From: Azophilus sp964572185
Lineage (GTDB): Bacteria > Pseudomonadota > Gammaproteobacteria > Pseudomonadales > Azotimanducaceae
NCBI GenBank assembly: GCA_964572185.1
Contig: CAZNFI010000087.1
Span: 1-12,432, forward strand
Length of the DNA: 12,432 bases
Direction: 5' to 3'
A program made the translations under genes and the position numbers. The notes under the pieces are model-generated. The model was given only the letters and a program-made list of their open reading frames with translations, was not told the DNA's origin and did not search any database. Numbering within the stretch: position 1 is the first letter of the stretch; each line of letters begins with the position of its first letter. Positions 1 to 7,165 of the stretch are shown in pieces.

Positions 1-6
1 CGCGGC

Positions 7-1800
7 TCAGCCGGCGGCGGACACCGCCTCGGCGGCGCCGTCGAACTGCAATCGCGCGAAACGGGCGTAGAGATCGTTGCTGCACACCAGTGCATCGTGC
101 GGGCCGTCGGCAATCAGTTGTCCGGATTGCAGCACCAGGATGCGGTCGGCGCGGCGCACCGTGGACAGGCGGTGGGCGATCACGACGATGCTGCACTGGC
201 CCTTCAACTCCTCGATGCTCATGCGGATGTAGTTCTCGCTTTCCGCATCGAGTGCGCTGGTGGCTTCGTCGAGCAGCAGGATGGCCGGGTGGGTCAGCAG
301 CGCCCGGGCAATGGCCAGGCGCTGTTTTTCACCGCCGGAGAGGCCCACGCCGCCTTCGCCGACCCGGGAATCGAGGCCCTCGGGCAGGGTTGCGATGAAC
401 TCCGCGGCGTGGGCAAGGCGCAGGGCATTTTCCAGCTCCGCCCCGGTGGCGCGCGGATTGCCGTACAGCACGTTGGAGCGCAGCGTTCCGGCAAACAGCA
501 CCGGGTTCTGCGGCACCAGGCCGACGGCATTGCGCACGTCTTCCAGTCGCAATTCGGTGAGCGGGCAGCCCGCCAGGCTAAGATCGCCGCCGGTCGGGTC
601 GTAGAACCGCTGCAGCAGATCGAACAGGGTACTCTTGCCGGCGCCGGAGGGGCCCACCAGCGCCACCATTTCACCGGGAGCGATTTCGAAATCGAGGCCG
701 CGCAACACGTCGACATCGGGTCGCATCGGGTAGGCGAAGCGCACGTTGCGGGCAGTGAGCGGGAGGCGCCTGCCGTCCGGCAGTTGCCTGGGGCGCACCG
801 GTTCCGGCAGGTCGTTGCTGGCATCGAGCAGTTCCATCAGCCGCTCGGTGGCGCCCGCCGCCCGCTGCAGGTCGCTGTACACCTCGCTGATGGCGCCGAC
901 CGAGCCGGCGACGATGATCGAGTAGAAGATGAACGCGGCGAGGTCGCCGGCGCTGGTGCCGCCCGATACGACATCCTGGCCGCCGATCCAGAGCATCACC
1001 GCGATGGCGCTCATCACCAGCAGCATCACCAGGGCGATCAGCACGGCCCGCTGGCGGATACGGCTGATGCCGACCTCGAGCGCGGTGTGCACACGGGCAT
1101 CGAATTCGGCTTCGTCCTGGGGTTCGTGGTTGAACGACTGCACGACTTTCACATGGCGCAGGGACTCGCCGGCATAGGCGCCCACGTCGGCGATGGTGTC
1201 CTGGCTGCTGCGTGACAGGCGCCGGACGCGGCGGCCGAACAGCACGATGGGCGCCACCACGAAGGGAACGCTGAAGAAAACCACCAGCGACAGTTTTGGG
1301 TTGGTTACCACCAGCAGCACGACGCCGCCCAGGAACATCAGGGTGTTGCGCAGGGCGATTGAAACCGATGAGCCGATCACCGTCTGCAGCAGGGTGGTAT
1401 CTGTGGTGATGCGCGACTGGATCTCGGTGGGGCGGTTCTCCTCGAAGAACGCCGGGTGCAGGCGAATGAGGCGGCGGAACACGGCCAGGCGGATGTCGGC
1501 GCTGACCCGCTCGCCGATCCAGGACACGAAGTAGAAGCGCACGAAGGTGCCGATGGTGAGGCCGAGCACCAGCACCGAGAAGACGATGATGCTCTGCTCG
1601 AGCAGGGCACTGGAGCCGCCCCTGAGGCCCTGATCGATCACCAGCCGCAAACCCTGGCCGATCGACAGGGTAATGCTGGCGGTCACCACCAGCGCGATAC
1701 TGGCGATGGCCACCTGCCTCAGGTACGGGCGCACGAAGCGCAGCGCCGGGCGCAGGTTGACCAGGTTCCTGGAAACCTCGCGGTTGTAGCCATCGTCCAT
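7..1800 (-). CDS. ABC exporter, fused permease and ATPase (MsbA-related family)
   Basis: This 597-residue protein is a half-transporter that would dimerise in the inner membrane and use ATP to export a lipid or other hydrophobic substrate. The N-terminal half (about residues 25-305) has several hydrophobic segments, at about 30-55, 68-92, 152-187, 252-275 and 285-305, typical of an ABC type-1 exporter domain. The C-terminal half is a complete ATPase: Walker A GPSGAGKST at 383-391, Q-loop Q431, signature LSGGE at 487-491, Walker B ILLLDE at 507-512, D-loop SALD and switch His543. Nothing is missing, and the length is normal for the family. It resembles the proteobacterial MsbA-related group rather than MsbA itself, so the substrate is unknown and I give no symbol. 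It stands alone on the minus strand, divergent from the esterase. The ATG at 1800 sits directly downstream of a promoter-like sequence. Confidence 0.95.
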   Translation of the reverse strand: MDDGYNREVSRNLVNLRPALRFVRPYLRQVAIASIALVVTASITLSIGQGLRLVIDQGLRGGSSALLEQSIIVFSVLVLGLTIGTFVRFYFVSWIGERVSADIRLAVFRRLIRLHPAFFEENRPTEIQSRITTDTTLLQTVIGSSVSIALRNTLMFLGGVVLLVVTNPKLSLVVFFSVPFVVAPIVLFGRRVRRLSRSSQDTIADVGAYAGESLRHVKVVQSFNHEPQDEAEFDARVHTALEVGISRIRQRAVLIALVMLLVMSAIAVMLWIGGQDVVSGGTSAGDLAAFIFYSIIVAGSVGAISEVYSDLQRAAGATERLMELLDASNDLPEPVRPRQLPDGRRLPLTARNVRFAYPMRPDVDVLRGLDFEIAPGEMVALVGPSGAGKSTLFDLLQRFYDPTGGDLSLAGCPLTELRLEDVRNAVGLVPQNPVLFAGTLRSNVLYGNPRATGAELENALRLAHAAEFIATLPEGLDSRVGEGGVGLSGGEKQRLAIARALLTHPAILLLDEATSALDAESENYIRMSIEELKGQCSIVVIAHRLSTVRRADRILVLQSGQLIADGPHDALVCSNDLYARFARLQFDGAAEAVSAAG

Positions 1801-1806
1801 GCGGCC

Positions 1807-1836
1807 ATTATCCTGAATTACCGGGAAACCTGTTAA
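1807..1836 (-). promoter_or_regulatory. Sigma70-like promoter of the ABC exporter
   Basis: Read on the minus strand, TTAACA (1836-1831) and GATAAT (1812-1807) are separated by 18 bp. Each matches the sigma70 consensus at five of six positions. The predicted transcription start, about seven bases after the -10 box, falls at or next to the ATG at 1800, so the mRNA could be leaderless or nearly so. An AGGA at 1814-1811 could alternatively act as a Shine-Dalgarno sequence if transcription starts further upstream. The assignment rests on sequence match only. Confidence 0.5.
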
Positions 1837-1896
1837 TCGGCACCGTTGCGCGTTGCCACGGAGCGGGCGCGGCTACCGGCGCAATGCGCGGACCGG

Positions 1897-1944
1897 CCGC
1901 AACACCGCCCCGGCAGGCGGCGACGCCGCGCAATGGTGTTGCGG
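1897..1944. repeat. Nested inverted repeat (10-bp outer stem, 5-bp inner stem)
   Basis: CCGCAACACC at 1897-1906 is exactly complementary to GGTGTTGCGG at 1935-1944. Inside the 28-nt loop, GCGGC (1917-1921) and GCCGC (1925-1929) form a second perfect stem around the 3-nt loop GAC. No T tract follows on either strand, so it does not look like an intrinsic terminator. It could be an RNA structure or a protein-binding site. Confidence 0.55.
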
Positions 1945-1974
1945 GGCCGCCGTAGCGCTCACATCACATTGTCG

Positions 1975-1986
1975 AACAGGCCTGTT
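1975..1986. promoter_or_regulatory. 12-bp perfect palindrome, possible operator
   Basis: AACAGGCCTGTT is a perfect palindrome, and the flanks extend the symmetry if one base is bulged (CGAA on the left, TTCG on the right). It lies in the divergent region, where an operator could control both neighbours. Perfect 12-bp palindromes also occur by chance a few times in a window of this size, so the call is weak. Confidence 0.25.
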
Positions 1987-2162
1987 TCGCCCGATGCGCC
2001 CGCCCGGCAGGCCGGAGGGCCGTGCCGCATGCCTGCTCGGCGCCTGGCAAAAGCACATCTCCAGCATTATGTTCCGCATGGTCGCCACGGCAGGTGCGTC
2101 TCTGTCGGGATTGACCGTTGGCTCTCGATGGGCCTAACTGCAAAATGATCAACAGGCGCAAG

Positions 2163-2167
2163 AGGAG
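2163..2167 (+). promoter_or_regulatory. Ribosome binding site of the esterase
   Basis: AGGAG lies 9 nt before the GTG at 2177, with a further GGGA closer in. It supports the GTG as the start, since no ATG in this frame fits the fold's N-terminus. Confidence 0.75.
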
Positions 2168-2176
2168 CAGGGAACG

Positions 2177-2848
2177 GTGAGTCTGGACTTTTTGACGGTT
2201 GCCGCCGGTGGCGCCGGTGGCGCCGACCCGGCGGACTGCGCGGGCACCGTGATCTGGCTGCACGGGCTGGGCGCGGATGCGCATGACTTCGAGCCCATCG
2301 TGCCGCTGCTGAACCTGGGGCAGCCGGTGCGTTTCGTGTTTCCAAACGCGCCGGTGCGGCCGGTCACCATCAATGCCGGCATGGAAATGCGCGCCTGGTA
2401 CGACATCGACCCGGGAGCGCCGGTCAGCGGCAAATCGGACATCGATGAATCCGTGCGGCTGGTCGCCGAAATCGTCGACATGGAAATCGCCGGCGGCACG
2501 CCCGCGAGCCGGATCGTGATCGCGGGATTCAGCCAGGGCGGCGTGATCGCCCTGGAACTGGGGCTGTGTGGCGACCGGCGCATGGCCGGCATCCTGGCGC
2601 TGTCCACGTACGTTCACGATCACGAGCGGCTCGCCGAACGCGTTGGCCTCGCCGGCATCGATGTGCCCATATTCATGGGGCACGGCGTCGGCGACCCGAT
2701 GATTCCCATCACCCGGGCGATTACCGCCAGGGAGACCCTGACAGGCCTGAACTACGGGGTCGAGTGGCGCGAGTACGCCATGGGCCACGAGGTGTGCCCC
2801 GAGGAAATTGCCGACATCGGCAACTGGCTGAACCGGGTTTACGCATGA
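2177..2848 (+). CDS. Carboxylesterase/phospholipase, alpha/beta hydrolase (PF02230 type)
   Basis: This 223-residue cytosolic serine hydrolase belongs to the carboxylesterase/lysophospholipase/acyl-protein-thioesterase family and would cleave short-chain esters or acyl thioesters. The length is typical. The family marks are all visible: the oxyanion-hole loop HGLGAD at 29-34, the nucleophile elbow GFSQGG at 117-122 with Ser119, the acid Asp173 in HGVGDPMI, and the catalytic His204 in AMGHEV. The GTG start at 2177 has a good Shine-Dalgarno sequence upstream. The start codon of miaE lies in its stop region (ATGA at 2845-2848), so the two are probably translationally coupled. The natural substrate cannot be read from the sequence, and any link to the tRNA hydroxylase is only positional. 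Confidence 0.93.
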   Translation: MSLDFLTVAAGGAGGADPADCAGTVIWLHGLGADAHDFEPIVPLLNLGQPVRFVFPNAPVRPVTINAGMEMRAWYDIDPGAPVSGKSDIDESVRLVAEIVDMEIAGGTPASRIVIAGFSQGGVIALELGLCGDRRMAGILALSTYVHDHERLAERVGLAGIDVPIFMGHGVGDPMIPITRAITARETLTGLNYGVEWREYAMGHEVCPEEIADIGNWLNRVYA

Positions 2849-3411
2849 ACCTCGCGCCCACGAACCCGGCCTGGGTCGATGTGGTTCTGGGCGATTTCGA
2901 CCGGTTTCTGCAGGACCACGCCTCCTGCGAGAAGAAGGCGTCGGGCATGGCGCTGGCCATCGCCGCACACTATCCCGACAAGCCGGGGCTGGTGAATGCG
3001 ATGGCCGACCTTGCCGTCGAGGAACTGAGCCACTACCGGGAGGTGGTGCGGCTGCTCGGCAAACGAGGGGTGACGATCGCCCCGGATCGGAAAGACCCTT
3101 ACGTGCGCCGGCTAAACGCGCTGATCCGGCACGGTAGTGAACGGTACCTGCTCGACCGGCTGCTGGTGGCGTCTGTCATCGAGCGCCGCGGCCACGAACG
3201 ATTCGGCCTGGTTGCACAGGCATTGCCGGAGGGGCACGAAAAGCGGTTCTTCGCCGCCATTACCCAAGCCGAATGCCGGCATTGGGCGGTGTTTCTGGAA
3301 CTGGCCCGGGAGCATTGCGACCCCGGCCAGGTTGAGCCCCGCCTGCAGTCGCTGATCGCGGACGAAGCCGATATCGTCGCCGCCCTGCCGCTGGAACCGC
3401 GTGTGCACTGA
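2845..3411 (+). CDS. miaE: tRNA-(ms2io6A37) hydroxylase MiaE
   Basis: MiaE is an oxygen-dependent non-haem di-iron enzyme that hydroxylates the isopentenyl group of 2-methylthio-N6-isopentenyladenosine at tRNA position 37, giving ms2io6A. The 188-residue product shows the ferritin-like four-helix ligand set: Glu29, E60-L-S-H63, Glu113 and E143-C-R-H146, i.e. two complete ExxH pairs plus two lone glutamates. The length is at the short end for the family and the protein looks complete. The ATG at 2845 overlaps the esterase stop as ATGA. I prefer it to more upstream starts in this frame, which would lie inside the esterase. I see no independent Shine-Dalgarno sequence, so translation probably depends on coupling. 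The 3' end overlaps the next gene by 11 bp. The cell should also have MiaA and MiaB, which make the substrate, but they are not in this window. Confidence 0.92.
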   Translation: MNLAPTNPAWVDVVLGDFDRFLQDHASCEKKASGMALAIAAHYPDKPGLVNAMADLAVEELSHYREVVRLLGKRGVTIAPDRKDPYVRRLNALIRHGSERYLLDRLLVASVIERRGHERFGLVAQALPEGHEKRFFAAITQAECRHWAVFLELAREHCDPGQVEPRLQSLIADEADIVAALPLEPRVH

Positions 3412-4600
3412 GCGGCTGCGGCGCTACCTCGAGCGCTACGGAGAGCCGGAAGCCGGAGCCATACCGTTGCCCGGCCGCGAGTTTGCAAACGCCGTGGTCG
3501 TGCCCTGTTACGACGAAGCGCCCGAATGCATCGACCATGCGTTGGGCCGGGTCGCGGGCGCGCCGCTGGCCATCGTCGTGGTCAATGCCCCGGACGACGC
3601 ACCGGCGGCAGCGCTCGCGCGCAGCCGGGCGATGTGGCGGGCGCTGGCCCCGGGCGGCGGGCAGCCGATGCAGTGGACGCGCACGCCGGGCGGCATCGAC
3701 GTGCTGGCCGTCGACCGCATCAACGGGCAGCGGCGCATTCCCGGGCGCCGGGGCGTGGGGCTGGCGCGCAAGATCGGGGCAGACATTGCCTGCGCCCTGA
3801 TCGTGCGCGGAGCCGTGCGCCGGCCGTGGATTTACTTTACCGATGCCGACGTTCGCCTGCCGGCGGGGTACCTCGACGATGCGCCGGAACAGCCCGGCTG
3901 CCTGGTCATGCCGTTCCGGCACATCGCCGAACCGGATATTGCGGCCATGGCCAGAGCCTATGAGCTGCACCTGCGCTACTACGTCGACCGGCTGCGGCAG
4001 GCGCGCTCACCCTATGCTTTCCACACCATCGGCAGCGCCATCGCCGTGCACGCGGAGGTTTACGCCCGGGTACGCGGGGTGCCGAGGCGCAACGCCGGCG
4101 AAGACTTCCACCTGCTCAACAAGGCCGCCAAGACGGCGCCGGTACTTGCGCTCGGGGGCGAAGAAATCGTCATCCGGGCCAGGCTGTCCGAACGGGTGCC
4201 GTTCGGAACCGGGCCCGCGCTGCTGGCCATGGACGATGCCGCGCTCTTTCCCGGCTACGCCCCCGAATCGTTCGAGTTGCTGCGCGAAGTGACGGCCTTC
4301 ATCGATGACGGCGCCCCGGTTCAAGCACGCACCCGGGCGCTGCTCGAAGAGCTGGGTTTCTTCCGCCAGCTCGAAAGCGCCAGGCGCCGCACCAGGCAGC
4401 CGCATACGCTCCGGAAAGCCCTGCACCAGTGGTTCGACGCCCTGCGTACGCTGCGTTTCATTCACCTGGCAAGACGCCACCACCCCGACCGGCCGCTTGC
4501 CGCAATCCTCGAACACCTGTTCGGCAACGTCGATCACCTGGCGCTGCTGAAACTCCGCGAGCGCCAGGCCGAAACCAGATACGGCGTACCGGCCAGATAG
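3401..4600 (+). CDS. GT-A-fold glycosyltransferase-like protein, substrate unknown
   Basis: This 399-residue soluble protein resembles family 2 (GT-A) glycosyltransferases. Visible marks are an N-terminal nucleotide-binding strand, VVVPCYDEA at 32-40, followed by VVVNAPDD at 59-66. A conserved-looking RKIGADIA at 123-130 leads into YFTDAD at 145-150, whose D148-x-D150 fits the metal/nucleotide-sugar DXD site. HTIGSAIAV at 208-216 is followed by NAGEDFHLL at 231-239, where Glu234-Asp235 fits the ED acceptor-side motif. The C-terminal 110 residues are arginine-rich and helical, and I recognise no domain there. There are no membrane segments or signal peptide, which argues against a cell-wall or exopolysaccharide synthase. 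The GTG at 3401 overlaps miaE by 11 bp; no strong ribosome binding site is seen, and the exact start could be a few codons further in. The role is unknown. Confidence 0.8.
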   Translation: MCTERLRRYLERYGEPEAGAIPLPGREFANAVVVPCYDEAPECIDHALGRVAGAPLAIVVVNAPDDAPAAALARSRAMWRALAPGGGQPMQWTRTPGGIDVLAVDRINGQRRIPGRRGVGLARKIGADIACALIVRGAVRRPWIYFTDADVRLPAGYLDDAPEQPGCLVMPFRHIAEPDIAAMARAYELHLRYYVDRLRQARSPYAFHTIGSAIAVHAEVYARVRGVPRRNAGEDFHLLNKAAKTAPVLALGGEEIVIRARLSERVPFGTGPALLAMDDAALFPGYAPESFELLREVTAFIDDGAPVQARTRALLEELGFFRQLESARRRTRQPHTLRKALHQWFDALRTLRFIHLARRHHPDRPLAAILEHLFGNVDHLALLKLRERQAETRYGVPAR

Positions 4601-4635
4601 AACCCCTCCGGCACCCGCGCCGAACAGCCCACGAC

Positions 4636-4649
4636 TCCCCAATCGGGGA
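4636..4649. repeat. Small perfect hairpin TCCCC-AATC-GGGGA
   Basis: The 5-bp stem is perfect and the loop is four bases. It shares the AATC loop with the hairpin at 4751-4765, so both may be copies of one degraded palindromic element. No T tract follows, so it is not called a terminator. Confidence 0.5.
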
Positions 4650-4685
4650 CACGCGCGTCTCCGACTCCCCAGTCAATCACCTTTA

Positions 4686-4738
4686 TTCGGGACTGTTCGG
4701 GGGACTGTTCGGGGGACTGTTCGGGGGACTGTTCGGGA
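4686..4738 (+). repeat. 12-bp tandem repeat, about four copies
   Basis: The unit is ACTGTTCGGGGG. ACTGTTC begins at 4692, 4704, 4716 and 4728; three full identical units are followed by a partial one (ACTGTTCGGG), with TTCGGG before the first. The period is exactly 12 and the copies are identical, which indicates recent slippage or duplication. Confidence 0.9.
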
Positions 4739-4810
4739 CACCCACCTCTCTCACCAATCGGGTGAAGTCGGGACACCCGCCATTGCGTGACGAAGCCGGG
4801 GACGCCCACC
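4735..4810. repeat. Recurring GGGACACCC(A/G)CC motif with hairpin between copies
   Basis: GGGACACCCACC at 4735-4746 and GGGACACCCGCC at 4770-4781 differ by one base. GGGGACGCCCACC at 4798-4810 is a third, more diverged copy. The perfect 5-bp hairpin TCACC-AATCG-GGTGA sits between the first two at 4751-4765. The arrangement is like an interspersed palindromic/REP-type cluster. Confidence 0.6.
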
Positions 4811-4900
4811 GTTCCGATACACCATTGCCGGCCAATCGCTGCCGGCGCGGCAGGAACCGCGCCGTTCGTGGACACCTATCTCCTTACCGGTTGATTTGGC

Positions 4901-4909
4901 TGGTAGAAT
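4901..4909 (+). promoter_or_regulatory. Extended -10 promoter element for the argC operon
   Basis: TGGTAGAAT matches the extended -10 form TGn followed by TAnnnT. The hexamer TAGAAT matches TATAAT at five of six positions. There is no good -35 box at 16-18 bp, which extended -10 promoters tolerate. Transcription would start near 4916, about 24 nt before the argC start. Confidence 0.4.
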
Positions 4910-4939
4910 GCCGCGCCCATCCGACCATGGCACTGGTTT

Positions 4940-5887
4940 TTGACGGTCAAGGTTTACATCGACGGACAGGCCGGCACCACCGGGCTGGAGATTGCCGCCC
5001 GCCTGCAGGGGCAAGGCGACATCGAACTGCTGCGGGTCGACGCAGCCGACCGCAAGCGCAGCGCAGCGCGGCAGAGCCTGTTGCAGAGCGCCGATGTGTC
5101 GATTCTGTGCCTGCCCGACGATGCGGCCCGCGAAGCGGTGACCCTGGCCGGCGACAATTGCCGCCTGATCGATGCCAGCAGCGCGCACCGCACCGCACCG
5201 GGCTGGGTGTACGGCCTGCCGGAACTGTGCCCGGAACAGGCCGGCGCCATCGCCGGTGCGCGGCTGGTCAGCAATCCCGGCTGCTATCCGCAGGGCTTCA
5301 TTCTCGCCGTCAGGCCACTGCTGCAGGCCGGTGTACTCGACCCGGCCACGCCGCTGTCGGTACACGCCCTGTCCGGTTACTCCGGCGGCGGGCGCAGCAT
5401 GATCGAACGTTATCGGCAGGCCGACGCCAAACAGCTCGAGTGCTGGGGCGCCAGGCCCTACGCCCTCGACCTGGCGCACAAGCACCTGCCGGAAATGCAG
5501 CGCTACGCGGGCACCGCGGAACCGCCGCTTTTCTCACCGTGTGTCGGCAACTTCTACAAGGGCATGGTCACCCAGGTGCCGCTGTTCGCCAGCCAACTCG
5601 GCAGCGGCGGCACGCCCCGGGAGATTCGCGACATTCTTGCGCAAACCTACGCCGGCGCCAGATTCATAGATGTGCTGCCGCACCCCGCCACCGGCTGTCT
5701 GGAGGACAATTTCCTGAGCCCGACAGCCTGCAACGACAGCAACCGGCTGCAGCTGGCGGTGTTCGGCAACGAGCGTCAGCTGCTGCTGTGCGCCCGTTAC
5801 GACAACCTGGGCAAGGGCGCCGCGGGCGCCGCCGTGCAGAACCTCAACCTGATGCTTGGCCGCGACCTGGCGGCCGGGCTGGAGTGA
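4940..5887 (+). CDS. argC: N-acetyl-gamma-glutamyl-phosphate reductase, type 2
   Basis: ArgC catalyses the NADPH-dependent reduction of N-acetyl-glutamyl phosphate to the semialdehyde, the third step of arginine synthesis. The 315-residue length and the opening KVYIDGQAGTTGLEI (residues 4-18) mark the short type 2 family. SNPGC at 111-115 holds the catalytic Cys115. GYSGGGRSMI (146-155), KHLPEM (181-186) and GKGAAGAAVQN (291-301) are further family blocks. The start is TTG at 4940: no ATG or GTG in this frame lies between the promoter and the conserved beta strand, and no Shine-Dalgarno sequence is visible. A nearby ATG at 4927 is one frame off; removing one T from the five-T run at 4937-4941 would join it in frame. 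The gene leads a compact run of genes. No other arginine gene is in the window. The next gene's ribosome binding site lies within its last codons. Confidence 0.93.
   Translation: MTVKVYIDGQAGTTGLEIAARLQGQGDIELLRVDAADRKRSAARQSLLQSADVSILCLPDDAAREAVTLAGDNCRLIDASSAHRTAPGWVYGLPELCPEQAGAIAGARLVSNPGCYPQGFILAVRPLLQAGVLDPATPLSVHALSGYSGGGRSMIERYRQADAKQLECWGARPYALDLAHKHLPEMQRYAGTAEPPLFSPCVGNFYKGMVTQVPLFASQLGSGGTPREIRDILAQTYAGARFIDVLPHPATGCLEDNFLSPTACNDSNRLQLAVFGNERQLLLCARYDNLGKGAAGAAVQNLNLMLGRDLAAGLE
5881..5884 (+). promoter_or_regulatory. Ribosome binding site of the aminotransferase
   Basis: GGAG, in the last sense codons of argC just before its stop, lies 7 nt before the ATG at 5892. It supports that ATG over the longer frame that starts inside argC. 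Confidence 0.7.
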
Positions 5888-5891
5888 CGAC

Positions 5892-7165
5892 ATGACACCG
5901 CTTGGCGAACGCTCCGCCGACGAACTGGCCGCGCTGGAAGCAGACCTGCGCCGCGACCTCGACCTGCAACGCGCGAACCGTCTGTCGCTGGACCTGACCC
6001 GGGGAAAGCCCGGCCCGCAGCAACTCGACCTCAGCGCCGACCTCGATGCGCCGCTGCCCGGCTACCTGGCCGCCGACGGCACCGACGCGCGCAACTACGG
6101 CGCATTGCGCGGCCTGCCCGAGGCACGGGCGCTGGGCGGCGACCTGCTCGGCGTCGACCCGGAGCGCGTCATCGCCGCCGGCAACTCCAGCCTGTTCCTG
6201 ATGTTTCAGGCGGTGGAGACGGCCCTGCGCCGCGGGCTGTGGGGCGACGGGCGGCGCTGGTGCGCCTCGCAACCGGTCAGGATGCTCGCTCCCGCACCCG
6301 GTTACGACCGCCACTTCACCATCTGCGAAAAGCTCGGCATCGAGATGCTCACCGTGCCGATGCTGGATACGGGGCCCGACATGGGCATCGCCCTGCAACT
6401 CTGTGCAGACGACCCCACGGTGAAGGGCATCTGGTGCGTACCGAAGTACTCCAATCCCACCGGCTGCATCTACAGCGACCGCACCGTGCAGGCCCTTGCC
6501 GAACTGCCCGAACGCGCGGCCGCCGATGACTTTGCCGTGTTCTGGGACAACGCCTACGCGGTGCACGATTTCGAATTCCCGCGGGCACCGCTGGCGAACA
6601 TCCACGACCTGGCCCGGGCGGCCGGCAGCGAGGATCACATCGTGATGTTCGCGTCGACCTCGAAGATCACCTACGCAAGCGGCGGCGTCGCCTTCTGCGC
6701 CGGGTCCGACACAGTGCTGGATGCACTGCAGAAAACCCTCGAAGTCATGATGATCGGCTCCGACAAGGTGTCGCAGCTGCGGCATGTACGCCTGCTCGCC
6801 GGCCGCATCGAGGAACACATGGCGCGCCATGCGCAGATTCTGAAGCCCAAGTTCGCCCTGGTCGACCGGGTGCTGCAGCAGCAACTGGGCGGGCTCGGCA
6901 TTGCCACCTGGACCAAGCCCAGGGGCGGTTACTTCGTTTCCCTGCAGGTGCTGCCCGGCGCCGCCGCCCGGGTGGCCGCGCTGGCCCGGGAGGTGGGCCT
7001 GAAACTCACCCCCGCCGGCGCCACCTTTCCGTACGGCCGCGACCCCGACGACAGCAACCTGCGCATCGCGCCCACCTTCACCGCCGGCGACGACCTCGCG
7101 GCGGCGATGCACGTACTCACGCAGTGCGTGAAGCTGGCCTGCATACAACAGTTGCGCGGCACCCC

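Larger units (their letters stand above)
1801..2176. other. Divergent intergenic region with inverted repeats
   Basis: This 376-bp spacer separates the minus-strand ABC exporter from the plus-strand esterase. The short arginine-rich reading frames in it look like chance frames in GC-rich DNA and I do not call them genes. It holds the exporter promoter at its left end, a nested inverted repeat at 1897-1944, a 12-bp perfect palindrome at 1975-1986, a looser 6-bp stem GCAGGC/GCCTGC (2007-2012 and 2031-2036), and the esterase ribosome binding site at its right end. For the esterase promoter I see only a weak candidate: TTGACC at 2111-2116 with no convincing -10 box at the right distance. The region is longer than needed for two promoters, so a regulatory or small-RNA role is possible but unproven. 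Confidence 0.6.
4601..4939. other. Repeat-rich non-coding spacer upstream of argC
   Basis: This 339-bp spacer has no convincing gene. Open frames crossing it are low-complexity products of the repeats. From left to right it contains the hairpin TCCCC-AATC-GGGGA (4636-4649), a 12-bp tandem repeat (4686-4738), and the related hairpin TCACC-AATCG-GGTGA (4751-4765). It also has three copies of a GGGACACCCACC-like motif (4735-4746, 4770-4781, and a variant at 4798-4810). An extended -10 element precedes argC. CGAACAGCCC at 4621-4630 is almost the reverse complement of the tandem-repeat unit GGGACTGTTCG, one base short. The composition resembles dispersed extragenic REP-like elements of gammaproteobacteria; no transposase is present here. 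Confidence 0.65.

Noticed and set aside
97..1215. 372-codon plus-strand frame under the ABC exporter
   Set aside because: Mirror frame of a confident ABC exporter; its composition (Ala/His/Gln/Gly-rich) is typical of antisense frames and no family is recognisable.
1846..2148. Short arginine-rich frames in the divergent intergenic region (both strands)
   Set aside because: No Shine-Dalgarno sequence, no recognisable domain, and a composition expected by chance at this GC content.
4636..4649. Intrinsic terminator for the glycosyltransferase gene
   Set aside because: The stem is only 5 bp and no T run follows; it fits better as part of the repeat cluster.
4686..4810. CRISPR array
   Set aside because: The units are 12 bp with no spacers of regular length, and no cas genes are present.
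4429..5895. 488-codon plus-strand frame across the spacer and argC
   Set aside because: It overlaps the glycosyltransferase end and all of argC in another frame; its GLFG repeats are just the 12-bp DNA repeat translated.
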